Below are positions 36,142 to 44,184 of a DNA stretch of 64,000 nt, piece by piece (position 1 is the first letter of the stretch; every line of letters starts with the position of its first letter). Both the position numbers and the translations under genes were made by a program. Location: positions 62,001 to 126,000 of the forward strand of contig NZ_BMFS01000008.1 of the NCBI RefSeq assembly GCF_014639075.1, written 5' to 3'. Source of the DNA: Glycocaulis albus. GTDB taxonomy: Bacteria > Pseudomonadota > Alphaproteobacteria > Caulobacterales > Maricaulaceae. The notes under the pieces were generated by a model. The model worked only from the letters and a program-made list of their open reading frames with translations. It was not told the origin of the DNA and did no database searches.

Positions 36142-36882
36142 CTAGTTCCCGGCGACAGCCGCGTTATAGCGCTCGGAGGCAACGTCCCAGTTCACCACCT
36201 GCCACCAGGCCGCGAGATAGTCGGCGCGGCGATTGCGGTAGGTGACGTAATAGGCGTGTTCCCACACATCATTGCCCAGGATCGGCGTGCCGCGCGTGCC
36301 GGCCACGTCCATCAGCGGGTTGTCCTGGTTCGGCGTGGCGGTGATTTCCAGCTCGCCATTGCCGTTGACGATCAGCCACGCCCAGCCCGAGCCGAACTGG
36401 CCGGCACCGGCGGAATTGAACTGGTTCTTCATTTCCTCCAGCGAGCCGAACTTGGCGTTGATCGCTTCGGCGAATGCACCGCTGGGTGCGCCGCTATCGG
36501 CCGGTGCAATCATGCTTTCCCAGAAGAAGGTGTGGTTCCAGTGGCCGCCGCCATGATTGCGGAAAGCCCCCGGCAGTTCGGAGACGCGGGCCAGAATGTC
36601 CTCCAGGGGCGTGCCCTGCAGGTCAGAGCGGTTCTCCAGCGCGCTGTTCAGCCCGTTTACATAGGTCTGGTGGTGGCGCGAGTGGTGAAGCTCCATCGTC
36701 TCGGCATCGATCACCGGCTCCAGCGCGTTATAGGCGTAGGGCAGGTCGGGAAGCGAAAATGCGCTCATGGCAGATATCTCCTGATTGCGGGAATGAAGTG
36801 AGAGGGCGTTGGCCAGCGGGCTGGCCAGGGCCAGGCCGGGAAGTGTCGCCGTGGTCAGCAGCATTGTACGCCGGTTGATCAT
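36142..36882 (-). CDS. sodB: Fe/Mn superoxide dismutase with two plausible starts (exported and cytoplasmic forms)
   Basis: It dismutates superoxide. Metal ligands are in ELHHSRHHQTYVNGLN, GGGHWNHTFFWESM and the C-terminal DVWEHAYYVTYRNRR. The full frame (246 residues, ATG 36882) begins with a twin-arginine-like signal MINRRTMLLTTATLPGLALA. An internal ATG at 36768 (MSAFSLPDLPYAYNALEP) is where ordinary cytoplasmic SodB starts and gives 208 residues. Both have good ribosome sites: GGAG nine bases before the first ATG, AGGAGATATCTGCC before the second. One gene may therefore supply both compartments. Metal specificity (Fe or Mn) is not certain. Confidence 0.88.
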   Translation of the reverse strand: MINRRTMLLTTATLPGLALASPLANALSLHSRNQEISAMSAFSLPDLPYAYNALEPVIDAETMELHHSRHHQTYVNGLNSALENRSDLQGTPLEDILARVSELPGAFRNHGGGHWNHTFFWESMIAPADSGAPSGAFAEAINAKFGSLEEMKNQFNSAGAGQFGSGWAWLIVNGNGELEITATPNQDNPLMDVAGTRGTPILGNDVWEHAYYVTYRNRRADYLAAWWQVVNWDVASERYNAAVAGN

Positions 36883-37080
36883 GTCTCGGCTCTCCGGATT
36901 GCGTCGGTTCAGCGGTACTCCGCCCTTTCGGGCCTGAACCCTTACCTAGGCCGACCATCGGCCTCATGCCAGTGTGCAACGGGAAAGATATTCTGTTTGT
37001 TCCCTGTTAAGCGTGTTTGTGAGCCAAGTATTAACGCGGCCGCGCCATACTCCGCACCGGTTCAGGCAAGCGGATTTCTC

Positions 37081-37434
37081 ATGCTGGATAATAGCGGCAA
37101 GGATGCAGGCAAGGCTCTGCTCGATGGCGCGCATCTTCACCGCTATACCGGCGGGGATGTGGCACTGGAGGCGGAGCTTTACGGCCTGTTGCGCGGCCAG
37201 ATCGTCTCCACGCTCGATGCGCTGGCCCGCGCTGGCGATGATGCCGTGCTGTGGCAGAGACTGGTGCACACGCTTAAAGGCGCGGCGCGGGGCGTTGGCG
37301 CGATGGCGCTGGGTGACGCCTGTGCAGCCCAGGAGGACCGTGCCAACGATCCGGCATCGCTGGAGGCCATCCGTGTGGTGGCCGATGAAACCCTGGCTGC
37401 AATCGATACCGAGTTGGAACGCCGCGCGGCCTAA
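37081..37434 (+). CDS. Histidine phosphotransfer (Hpt) domain protein
   Basis: A 117-residue four-helix Hpt protein. The phosphorylated His lies in VHTLKGAARGVGAMALG, the standard HxLKGxxxxxGA motif. It has no kinase or receiver domain, so it relays phosphate between a hybrid kinase and a response regulator encoded elsewhere. I start at ATG 37081 (MLDNSGKDAG); an upstream ATG at 36997 would add about 28 residues without domain character. The ribosome site is weak. It is convergent with the chorismate mutase gene. Confidence 0.78.
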   Translation: MLDNSGKDAGKALLDGAHLHRYTGGDVALEAELYGLLRGQIVSTLDALARAGDDAVLWQRLVHTLKGAARGVGAMALGDACAAQEDRANDPASLEAIRVVADETLAAIDTELERRAA

Positions 37435-37442
37435 ATCCCGCT

Positions 37443-37796
37443 TTACGACCGTTTGCGTTGCGGTTCGCGCGTGGCGTCCCACACCTGCAATTCGTGCTGG
37501 ATCGAGCGCTCCACCAGTTCACGCCAGACCGGCTCGGCAAGTGTCTCCGGCACGCCAGCGGCCCGCGCCGCCGCCTTCACCTTGGCAATTACGTCCTCGA
37601 TCCGGTCTTCGTCGCGCACCACGTCGCGTGACGGTTTGATGCGCGCAGCCGCGTCCATATAGCGCGTGCGTTCGGCGATCAGGCCGATCAGCGCCCGGTC
37701 GAGCCGGTCCACCCCGTCGCGCACCTCTGCCATGCTGGCACAGTCCTGCGGCGGCGTGCGGCGGTTCAGATCATCGGCGTCAAAGGGCAGGGTCAT
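37443..37796 (-). CDS. Chorismate mutase, AroQ type
   Basis: A 117-residue all-helical protein that converts chorismate to prephenate for Phe/Tyr synthesis. VRDGVDRLDRALIGLIAERTRY carries the first helix with the active-site Arg; DVVRDEDRIEDVIAKVKAAA and ELVERSIQHELQVWD carry the remaining residues. The size fits free-standing monofunctional AroQ enzymes; isochorismate pyruvate-lyase (PchB) is a related alternative but no siderophore genes are nearby. It ends 9 bases from the Hpt gene stop. Confidence 0.82.
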   Translation of the reverse strand: MTLPFDADDLNRRTPPQDCASMAEVRDGVDRLDRALIGLIAERTRYMDAAARIKPSRDVVRDEDRIEDVIAKVKAAARAAGVPETLAEPVWRELVERSIQHELQVWDATREPQRKRS

Positions 37797-37960
37797 GTCA
37801 GAGGGTCCTGTCTGGCAGGCAGGTATAACAGGGGCTGGTCTTACAGGCGCTGGGGCGTGGCTGGAAAGCCTTCATATACCGCGTGTCCGTTTGCGCTGTC
37901 AGAATCGGCTGCGCGCTTCTACCATGCCGGGCAATGGATCGGCCCGGAAAGGAGCGGCAA

Positions 37961-38578
37961 ATGGACGCCTTCAGACTCTATGGTCACAACGAGAGCGGCA
38001 ACTGCCTGAAAACCCTGTGGACGGCGCGCCATCTCGGCCTCGATTTTGAATGGATCGAGATCGATATTTTCAAGGGCGCGAGCCGCACGGACGAATTTCT
38101 GGCGCTGAACCCGGCTGGCCAGGTGCCGCTGCTGGAGCGCTCTGATGGCCGCACGCTCGCCCAGTCGAACGCCATCCTGATCTACATGGCCGAAGGCTCT
38201 GACCTCATTCCGGCGGATCCGTTCGACCGCGCCAAGATGATGGAGTGGCTGTTCTGGGAGCAATATTCCCACGAGCCCTTCATCGCGGTGCGGCGCAGCC
38301 AGCTGCGCTTCCATGCGCGCCGGGCAGGTGATCTCGATCCGGGGCTCCTGTCGGGCGGACGCCGGGCGCTGGGCGTGATGGAGATGCGCCTGCTGGCGCG
38401 CGAATATTTCGTGGCCGAACAGCTGACCCTGGCCGACATTGCGCTTGTCGCCTATACCCGCGTCGCCCATGAGGGCGGGTTCGACCTGGCAGATTTTCCC
38501 GCCGTTCAGGGCTGGGTGCGCCGGGTGGAGAGCGCGCTTTCCCTGCCCCATGCCGGTGATCACGCGATGGCAGGGTAG
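37961..38578 (+). CDS. Glutathione S-transferase family protein
   Basis: A 205-residue GST. The N-terminal thioredoxin-like domain (1-80) has LYGHNESGNCLKTLWTARHLG with the catalytic Ser/Asn/Cys region, NPAGQVPLLE and SNAILIYMAEG; the C-terminal helical domain contains LTLADIALVAYTRVA with the N-capping Asp. The substrate is unknown; members conjugate or reduce with glutathione. ATG 37961 is preceded by AAAGGAG. It is monocistronic and followed directly by dispersed repeats. Confidence 0.88.
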   Translation: MDAFRLYGHNESGNCLKTLWTARHLGLDFEWIEIDIFKGASRTDEFLALNPAGQVPLLERSDGRTLAQSNAILIYMAEGSDLIPADPFDRAKMMEWLFWEQYSHEPFIAVRRSQLRFHARRAGDLDPGLLSGGRRALGVMEMRLLAREYFVAEQLTLADIALVAYTRVAHEGGFDLADFPAVQGWVRRVESALSLPHAGDHAMAG

Positions 38579-38589
38579 GGGAAGGCCCA

Positions 38590-38809
38590 ACAAGGTTGTC
38601 ATCACCCGCTTCATGCGGGTGACCCATGCCTGCAAAGGGCGATCATCTCCAATGGCCAGAGGCATGGTTCCCCCGGATCGCTACGCGACCGGAGGATGAC
38701 ACGGGGAGGGGCTAGAGGATCGATTTCCAATGGCCAGAGGCATGGTTCCCCCGGATCGTTGCGCGACCGGAGGATGACACGGGGAGGGGCTAGAGGATCG
38801 ATTTCCAAA
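38590..38809. repeat. Dispersed repeat with a 78-bp tandem unit, left of the GIY-YIG gene
   Basis: GTCATCACCCGCTTCATGCGGGTGACCCATGCCTGC opens an element that also starts at about 39123. A 78-base unit (38701-38778: ACGGGGAGGGGCTAGAGGAT ... GGAGGATGAC) is repeated in part on both sides (38649-38700 and 38779-38809). The last partial copy carries the final codons and stop of the GIY-YIG gene, and an identical gene end (CTAGAGGATCGATTTCCAA) sits one unit away. Confidence 0.8.
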
Positions 38810-39086
38810 GATCATTCCAATCGGGATTGTTCGCCTCTATCAAATTGATCTTCCAATCGCGCGGCCATTTCTTAATCCGTTTCTCGCGGCGGATGGCTTC
38901 GTGGATGTCGGTATAGACCTCGTACCAGACGAGGCGCTTCACACCGTACTTGGACGTAAAGCCGGGCAAGTTGCCTTCGCGATGGTCGAATGTCCGCCTT
39001 GGAAGGTCACTGGTGACGCCGCAATAGAGCGTGCCATTCTTCTGGCTGGCCAGCAGATAGACAAAATATGTGCGTTCGGTGGACAC
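38790..39086 (-). CDS. GIY-YIG domain protein (YhbQ/UPF0213-like)
   Basis: A 98-residue single-domain GIY-YIG nuclease-like protein: FVYLLASQKNGTLYCGVTSD replaces GIY with TLY, then LPRRTFDHREG, the conserved YEVYTDIHEAIRREKRIKKW and a C-terminal NPDWNDLW. Such small proteins are common in alphaproteobacteria, often amid intergenic repeats; their natural substrate is poorly known. It lies between two copies of a dispersed repeat, and its 3' end is part of a 78-bp tandem repeat. Confidence 0.85.
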   Translation of the reverse strand: MSTERTYFVYLLASQKNGTLYCGVTSDLPRRTFDHREGNLPGFTSKYGVKRLVWYEVYTDIHEAIRREKRIKKWPRDWKINLIEANNPDWNDLWKSIL

Positions 39087-39117
39087 GGGCCAGAGTCTAC
39101 CAAGTTCTCCGTGTTTC

Positions 39118-39244
39118 TCCAGTTGTCATCACCCGCTTCATGCGGGTGACCCATGCCTGCAAAGGGCGATCATCTCCAATGGCCAGAGGCATGGGTCCCC
39201 CGGATCGCTGCGCGACCGGAGGATGACACGGGGAGGGGCTAGAG
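39118..39244. repeat. Dispersed repeat, right of the GIY-YIG gene
   Basis: It is nearly identical to about 120 bases starting near 38594 (GTTGTCATCACCCGCTTCAT ... GGGGAGGGGCTAGAGGA), in the same orientation, so the GIY-YIG gene is flanked by direct repeats. It ends just before the stop of the CoxE-like gene. Confidence 0.8.
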
Positions 39245-39247
39245 GAT

Positions 39248-40426
39248 TTACCTCCTCGCCAATTCCTTCATCGCGCCATCAAGGCCTTCAAGGGTCAGCG
39301 GGAACATGCGCTGCGGGCCGATGATCTGGCGGATCAGCTCGATGGAATAGGTGTGCGGCCACCATTTGTCGGGCTGCGGATTGAGCCAAATGAGATGGGG
39401 GTAGGTGTCGGCAATGCGCTTCAGCCAGACCGCGCCAGCTTCGCCATTCCAGTGTTCGACAGAGCCGCCCGGATGGGTGATCTCGTAGGGCGCCATCGAG
39501 GCATCGCCCACGATCACGACCTTGTAGTCGTGCGGGTATTTGTGCAGCACGTCATAGAGCGGCATGGTCTCTGACTGGCGGCGCAGATTGGACTTCCACA
39601 CCCCCTCATAAATGCAGTTGTGGAAGTAGAAATAATCGAGCGACTTGAAGACGGATTTGGCTGCCGAGAACAGACGTTCGGTGAGCTGGATATACGGGTC
39701 CATCGACCCGCCAACATCGAAGAAGACCAGCACCTTGATGGCGTTGCGGCGCTCGGGCCGCATCTTCACATCCAGCCATCCCTGCTTCGCAGTAGCGTTG
39801 ATCGTGCCGGAAAGGTCCAGCTCTTCTGCCGCCCCGTCGCGGGCAAACTTGCGCAGGCGGCGCAGCGCGAGCTTCAGATTGCGGGTGCCGAGCTCCCGGT
39901 CGGAATCATAATCCTTGTAGCGGCGCGCCTCCCACACCTTGGCGGCCTTTTTCTGCTGGCTGGTGCCGCCAATGCGCACCCCGGCAGGGTTGTAGCCTGA
40001 ATGGCCGAACGGGCTGGTCCCGCCCGTGCCGATCCATTTATTGCCGCCCTCATGGCGCTCGGTCTGCTCCTGCAGACGCTTGTTCAGCGTCTCCATCAAC
40101 TCATCGAAATCCATGGCCTCCAGCTCGGCCATTTCCTCTTCGGTGAGGTGGCGGCGCATCTCGTTGCGCAGCCAGTCTTCCGGGATTTCGGCCTCGTTGA
40201 ACATCTCGCCAAGAAGCTCCACGCCCTTGAAGACATGGCCGAACACCTGGTCGAACTTGTCGAAATTGCGCTCGTCTTTGACCAGCGCCGCGCGGGAGAC
40301 GGCGTAGAAATCGTCAATGGCGGGCGAGACCGCGCCCTTCTCCAGCGCTTCAAGAAGCGTGAGGTATTCCCGTGTCGAGACAGGGACTTTCGCGGCGCGC
40401 AATTCGGTGAAGAAGCGATGGAACAT
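39248..40426 (-). CDS. CoxE-like von Willebrand factor A domain protein
   Basis: A 392-residue cytoplasmic VWA protein of the CoxE group. The N-terminal half is helical and acidic; the VWA domain begins near 225 (IKVLVFFDVGGSMDPYIQL). Its MIDAS motif reads DVGGS instead of DxSxS, so metal binding may be altered. Such proteins act with a MoxR ATPase in assembling or activating metal enzymes or other complexes. The MoxR gene is on the same strand two genes upstream, with a DUF883 gene between. No carbon monoxide dehydrogenase genes are nearby, so the target is unknown. Confidence 0.82.
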   Translation of the reverse strand: MFHRFFTELRAAKVPVSTREYLTLLEALEKGAVSPAIDDFYAVSRAALVKDERNFDKFDQVFGHVFKGVELLGEMFNEAEIPEDWLRNEMRRHLTEEEMAELEAMDFDELMETLNKRLQEQTERHEGGNKWIGTGGTSPFGHSGYNPAGVRIGGTSQQKKAAKVWEARRYKDYDSDRELGTRNLKLALRRLRKFARDGAAEELDLSGTINATAKQGWLDVKMRPERRNAIKVLVFFDVGGSMDPYIQLTERLFSAAKSVFKSLDYFYFHNCIYEGVWKSNLRRQSETMPLYDVLHKYPHDYKVVIVGDASMAPYEITHPGGSVEHWNGEAGAVWLKRIADTYPHLIWLNPQPDKWWPHTYSIELIRQIIGPQRMFPLTLEGLDGAMKELARR

Positions 40427-40490
40427 GGCGGTAAGGATAGGCGCTCGCGGGGGCCACCCGCAAGCGCGCTATCCCGCCATGCGTGACACT

Positions 40491-40748
40491 CTAGCGGCGG
40501 GCGAGCAGGGCGCCTGCGATGACGCCGATACCGGCGGCAATGCCAAGCGAGGCATAGGGGTTGTCTTTCACGTAGCCGACGGCCTGATCTTCGATTTTTC
40601 CAGCGCGGCGGGCCACTTTCCGGGCCTGACGGCGCGTGGTTTTCGCGGCGTCGTGAAGCTCTCTCTCGGCCGCCTTGCTGACGGATTTCAGGGTCTTTTC
40701 GCCCGTTTCACGGATGTTCTCTACGCGCTTGCTGGCACTCGTCGCCAT
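40491..40748 (-). CDS. DUF883 family (ElaB/YqjD-like) membrane-anchored protein
   Basis: An 85-residue protein: a Lys/Arg/Glu-rich amphipathic helix followed by one C-terminal transmembrane segment (NPYASLGIAAGIGVIAGALLARR), the DUF883 layout. E. coli relatives bind ribosomes in stationary phase at the inner membrane; the role here is unknown. ATG 40748 has AAGGAGG seven bases upstream. It sits between the MoxR and CoxE-like genes and may be a third member of that unit. Confidence 0.82.
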   Translation of the reverse strand: MATSASKRVENIRETGEKTLKSVSKAAERELHDAAKTTRRQARKVARRAGKIEDQAVGYVKDNPYASLGIAAGIGVIAGALLARR

Positions 40749-40849
40749 GGGGAGCCTCCTTGGTTCAGGCATTATCGCTCGCGCCCGGTCATTGATGCCG
40801 GACGCATCCCCTGATTAACGGTGCCCAGGCGGGAGGGTTCCAATACCCC

Positions 40850-41698
40850 CTACTGAGCCGCATCCCGCCTCGCCATGAAGGCGAGCTTTTCAAACAGCTG
40901 CACGTCCTGTTCGTTTTTCAAAAGCGCGCCGTGGAGCGGCGGGATCAATTTCCGCGGATCCTTCTCGCGCAGGAGCTCCGGGTCCACGTCTTCGACCAGC
41001 AGGAGTTTCAGCCAGTCGAGAAGCTCTGACGTGGACGGCTTCTTCTTCAGGCCCGGCACGGAGCGCACCTCGTAGAATTTCTTCAGCGCCTCGGAGAGCA
41101 GCCGGCCTTTGAGCTTCGGGAAGTGCACCTCCACGATGGCTCGCATGGTCGCCTCGTCCGGGAAAGCGATGAAATGGAAGAAGCAGCGGCGCAGGAAGGC
41201 GTCCGGCAATTCCTTCTCATTGTTCGAGGTGATGATGACGATGGGGCGCACCTCGGCCTTCACCGTCTCGCCGGTTTCGTAGACATGGAACTCCATCCGG
41301 TCGAGCTCCTGCAGGAGATCGTTCGGAAACTCGATATCGGCCTTGTCGATCTCGTCGATCAGGAGGATGGGCCGCGTCTCGTGGGTGAAGGCCTCCCACA
41401 GCTTGCCCTTGCGGATGTAGTTTTTGACATCATGCACCTTGTCATCGCCGAGCTGGCTGTCGCGCAGGCGGGCCACCGCGTCATATTCGTAAAGCCCCTG
41501 CTGGGCCTTGGTGGTGGACTTGATGTGCCATTCCAGGAGCGGCGCGTTCATGGCGTTCGCGATCTGGCGGGCAAGCTCCGTCTTGCCGGTGCCGGGCTCG
41601 CCCTTGACCAGCAAGGGCCGCTCCAGCGTGACGGCCGCGTTCACCGCTGCGGCCAGTTCCTCTGTCGCGACATACTGGCTGGTGCCTTCAAAGCGCAT
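40850..41698 (-). CDS. MoxR-type AAA+ ATPase
   Basis: A 282-residue AAA+ ATPase. Walker A is KGEPGTGKTELA, Walker B is PILLIDEIDKAD, sensor 1 is IITSNNEKELPDAFLRRC, which also provides the Arg finger region. Members remodel or load partner complexes and are normally paired with a VWA protein; the CoxE-like gene 420 bases downstream is that partner. ATG 41698 (MRFEGTSQYVATEEL) is chosen over a 12-residue extension. It diverges from the pse genes. Confidence 0.9.
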   Translation of the reverse strand: MRFEGTSQYVATEELAAAVNAAVTLERPLLVKGEPGTGKTELARQIANAMNAPLLEWHIKSTTKAQQGLYEYDAVARLRDSQLGDDKVHDVKNYIRKGKLWEAFTHETRPILLIDEIDKADIEFPNDLLQELDRMEFHVYETGETVKAEVRPIVIITSNNEKELPDAFLRRCFFHFIAFPDEATMRAIVEVHFPKLKGRLLSEALKKFYEVRSVPGLKKKPSTSELLDWLKLLLVEDVDPELLREKDPRKLIPPLHGALLKNEQDVQLFEKLAFMARRDAAQ

Positions 41699-41874
41699 GA
41701 TCGTTAACCCTTGGCTATAGCGTTTCAGTGTCAAACCCTGGGCGAGAAACTAGAACGCGCAAACGCAAATCGCGAGGCCCAAGCCGCATTTTCTTTTGCG
41801 CTGCACTAACCGGGAGACGGCAGAATCGCGCTAGCCAAGGCCAAAATCACAACCCTCAGCCAAGGAGCGCGCCG

Positions 41875-42564
41875 GTGAGGCTCGCCGTCATTCCCGCCCG
41901 CGCAGGCAGCAAGCGCATACCGGGCAAGAATATCGCTCCGTTCCACGGCCGGCCCATGCTGGGCTGGGCGGTTGTGGCGGCATGCCAGTCCGGCTGCTTT
42001 GACCGGGTGATCGTGTCGACCGATGACCCCGCCATTGCCGCCATCGCGAGTGAGCAGGGGGCCGAAACGCCCTTTGTGCGCCCGGCGGAGCTGGCTGACG
42101 ATCATACCGGCCTGATGGATGTGATGGCGCATGCCCTGACTGCGGTTGACGGCGAAGCGGAAATCGCCTGCTGCCTCCTGCCGACAGCTGTGATGACGAC
42201 GCCGAAGCGTCTGCGTGAGGGGATGGATGCCCTGCTGGCTGATACCGAGCTTGATTATGTCCTGACCGCCCAGCGCTATCCGCATCCGGTCGAACGCGCC
42301 TTGCGGCGCGATGCGGCCGGGCGGGCAGTGATGGACCATCCTGAATTTCTGTCGACACGCACGCAGGACCTGCCTGAGCGCTTTTACGATAGCGGCCAGT
42401 TCTATTGGGGCCGTGCCGCGGCCTGGCAGGCGAAAAGGCCGGTCTTCACGGCCCGGTCGGGCCTGATCGTGCTGGCCGGTCACGAAGCGGTGGATATCGA
42501 TACACCTGATGACCTGGCGCGGGCCGAGCGCTTGTTTGCGCTGGCCATACAGGACAGGGCGTGA
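41875..42564 (+). CDS. pseF: Pseudaminic acid cytidylyltransferase
   Basis: A 229-residue enzyme that activates pseudaminic acid with CTP to CMP-pseudaminic acid, the sugar donor for flagellin. IPARAGSKRIPGKNIAPFHGRPML is the N-terminal CTP-binding signature of the NeuA/PseF group, and VDIDTPDDLARAE lies near the end. I choose GTG 41875 because AAGGAG sits 7 bases upstream and the signature then begins at residue 5; an ATG far upstream adds an unrelated 49-residue leader. Its stop overlaps the pseG start (GTGA). Confidence 0.88.
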   Translation: MRLAVIPARAGSKRIPGKNIAPFHGRPMLGWAVVAACQSGCFDRVIVSTDDPAIAAIASEQGAETPFVRPAELADDHTGLMDVMAHALTAVDGEAEIACCLLPTAVMTTPKRLREGMDALLADTELDYVLTAQRYPHPVERALRRDAAGRAVMDHPEFLSTRTQDLPERFYDSGQFYWGRAAAWQAKRPVFTARSGLIVLAGHEAVDIDTPDDLARAERLFALAIQDRA

Positions 42565-43616
42565 CAGCGACCCTGCTCATCCGGCCCGATGCCTCGCTGG
42601 AGAGCGGGGCAGGCCATCTCATGCGCTGCCTGACCCTCGCCGATGCGCTTGCGGCGCGCGGATGGCAGGCCCATTTCGCGTGCAGCGCGGCGCCCGGGTT
42701 TGACTTCTCGCTCATTGCCCGACGTGGCCATCACTTGCATCAACTGCCGCCCTTAAGCAGCTGGAGCGAGGATGCACAGGCCATTGCTGCGCTGGTGAGG
42801 CAACTCGAACCGTTCTGGCTGCTGGTCGATCACTACGGGCTTGATGCCCGCTGGGAGCGGGCCTGCGGTCAGCCGGTCGGTCAGATCTGCGTGATTGATG
42901 ACCTGGCGGACCGGCCGCATGACTGTGCGCTGCTGTTTGATTCCGGAATCCACCGGCAGGCCGAAGCCTATGCGGGTCACGTGACCGGCACGTGCCGCCT
43001 GTTCTGCGGGCCGGACTTTGCGCTGTTGCGCCCGGCTTTCGCCAGCCTGCGTCCGGAAAGCCTTGAGCGCCGTGCAGAGGCGCCAGGGCCGCAGCGGCTC
43101 CTGCTGGCCATGGGCGGGGTCGATGCTGACAACGTCACCGGCAGGGTTCTCGACGTGATCGGCCCGGTACTGGAGCAGCACCCGCTGGCGCTGGACGTGG
43201 TGCTGGGACGCAGCGCGCCGCATCGCGCGGCGATCGAGGCCGGGCTGGCTTCGGCCGGATTTACCGCCCGCCTGCATGTCGACCTGCCCGATCTTGCCAG
43301 CCTGATGGCGCAGAGCGACATCGCCATCGGCGCGTCGGGCGGCACGGCGCTCGAGCGCCTGTGCCTCGGCCTGCCGAGCCTCGTGCTGTCGCTGGCGGAC
43401 AATCAGCCTCCGGCCGCACGGGCCATCATGGATTTCGGTGCCGGAATTTACGCCGGTGATGTGCGGGAGCCGGGCTGGCAGGACAGGCTGCACACCGGGC
43501 TGGAGGGATGGCTAGCCGATCCCGCTGTTCTGCCTACCGTCTCGGCGCTGGCTGGTGCTCTCGTTGACGGGCACGGCGCGAAACGGATCGCGGAGGTATT
43601 GCATGCCCGTGTCTGA
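42561..43616 (+). CDS. pseG: UDP-2,4-diacetamido-2,4,6-trideoxy-beta-L-altropyranose hydrolase
   Basis: A 351-residue enzyme that removes UDP in the fourth step of pseudaminic acid synthesis. The GT-B-like fold shows RPDASLESGAGHLMRCLTLADAL at the N-terminus (substrate loop with the catalytic His), VIDDLADRPHDCALLFD, and the C-terminal UDP site IAIGASGGTALERLCLGLPSLV. It starts with GTG at 42561, overlapping the pseF stop by four bases, and overlaps pseH by 14 bases. Confidence 0.88.
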   Translation: MTATLLIRPDASLESGAGHLMRCLTLADALAARGWQAHFACSAAPGFDFSLIARRGHHLHQLPPLSSWSEDAQAIAALVRQLEPFWLLVDHYGLDARWERACGQPVGQICVIDDLADRPHDCALLFDSGIHRQAEAYAGHVTGTCRLFCGPDFALLRPAFASLRPESLERRAEAPGPQRLLLAMGGVDADNVTGRVLDVIGPVLEQHPLALDVVLGRSAPHRAAIEAGLASAGFTARLHVDLPDLASLMAQSDIAIGASGGTALERLCLGLPSLVLSLADNQPPAARAIMDFGAGIYAGDVREPGWQDRLHTGLEGWLADPAVLPTVSALAGALVDGHGAKRIAEVLHARV

Positions 43617-44184
43617 AGCCGTCATTGCGATGAGAACTTCCGCCTGGCTGCGGCCGATGGGGGAGACGGATCTGGACGCCGTGCTCGCCTGGCGCAATGC
43701 GCCGTCGGTGCGCGCCAACATGTACACCACGCACATCATCACACCGGGCGAGCACGCGCGCTGGTGGTCGCAGACACGCGATGACCCATCCCGACGCTAT
43801 TTCATCTACGAGACCCCAGACGGCCCTTGCGGCGTTGTCGGCTTTACCCGGATCGGCGAGATCACGGGCGAGGCCGAATGGGCTTTCTATGCCAGCCCGG
43901 ATGCACCGCGCGGGACAGGCTCGCGCATGGAGTGGCTGGCATTGGAATACGCGTTCGGGCCGCTCGCACTGCAAACCCTGCGATGCGAGGTGCTGGAAAC
44001 CAATACCCGCGTGATTGAGCTGCACACCCGTTTTGGTTTTGTCACCGCAGGGACAGCCATCCGTCAGATCGATCAGGCTCGCGAAGCAAACATTTACCGG
44101 CTCGCTCTAGACAAGGGCGTGTGGGCCGGTTTGCGTCAGTCCACCCTCGACCGCCTCGACCGCCAGCAGGGAACGGCAAGATGA
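43603..44184 (+). CDS. pseH: UDP-4-amino-4,6-dideoxy-N-acetyl-beta-L-altrosamine N-acetyltransferase
   Basis: A 193-residue GNAT acetyltransferase, the third step of pseudaminic acid synthesis. LRPMGETDLDAVLAWRN opens the fold; ASPDAPRGTGSRMEWLALEYAF is the acetyl-CoA-binding part; EVLETNTRVIELHTRFGFVTAG closes it. ATG 43603 has GGAGG about eight bases upstream and overlaps the pseG end. Its stop overlaps the pseI start (ATGA). Identity is supported mainly by the operon, since GNAT sequences are generic. Confidence 0.82.
   Translation: MPVSEAVIAMRTSAWLRPMGETDLDAVLAWRNAPSVRANMYTTHIITPGEHARWWSQTRDDPSRRYFIYETPDGPCGVVGFTRIGEITGEAEWAFYASPDAPRGTGSRMEWLALEYAFGPLALQTLRCEVLETNTRVIELHTRFGFVTAGTAIRQIDQAREANIYRLALDKGVWAGLRQSTLDRLDRQQGTAR

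Noticed and set aside
38590-39244. Possible CRISPR-like array, because of repeated segments
   Set aside because: The unit is 78 bases with no spacer variation and only about two copies, and no cas genes are present. It is a tandem copy of an intergenic repeat.
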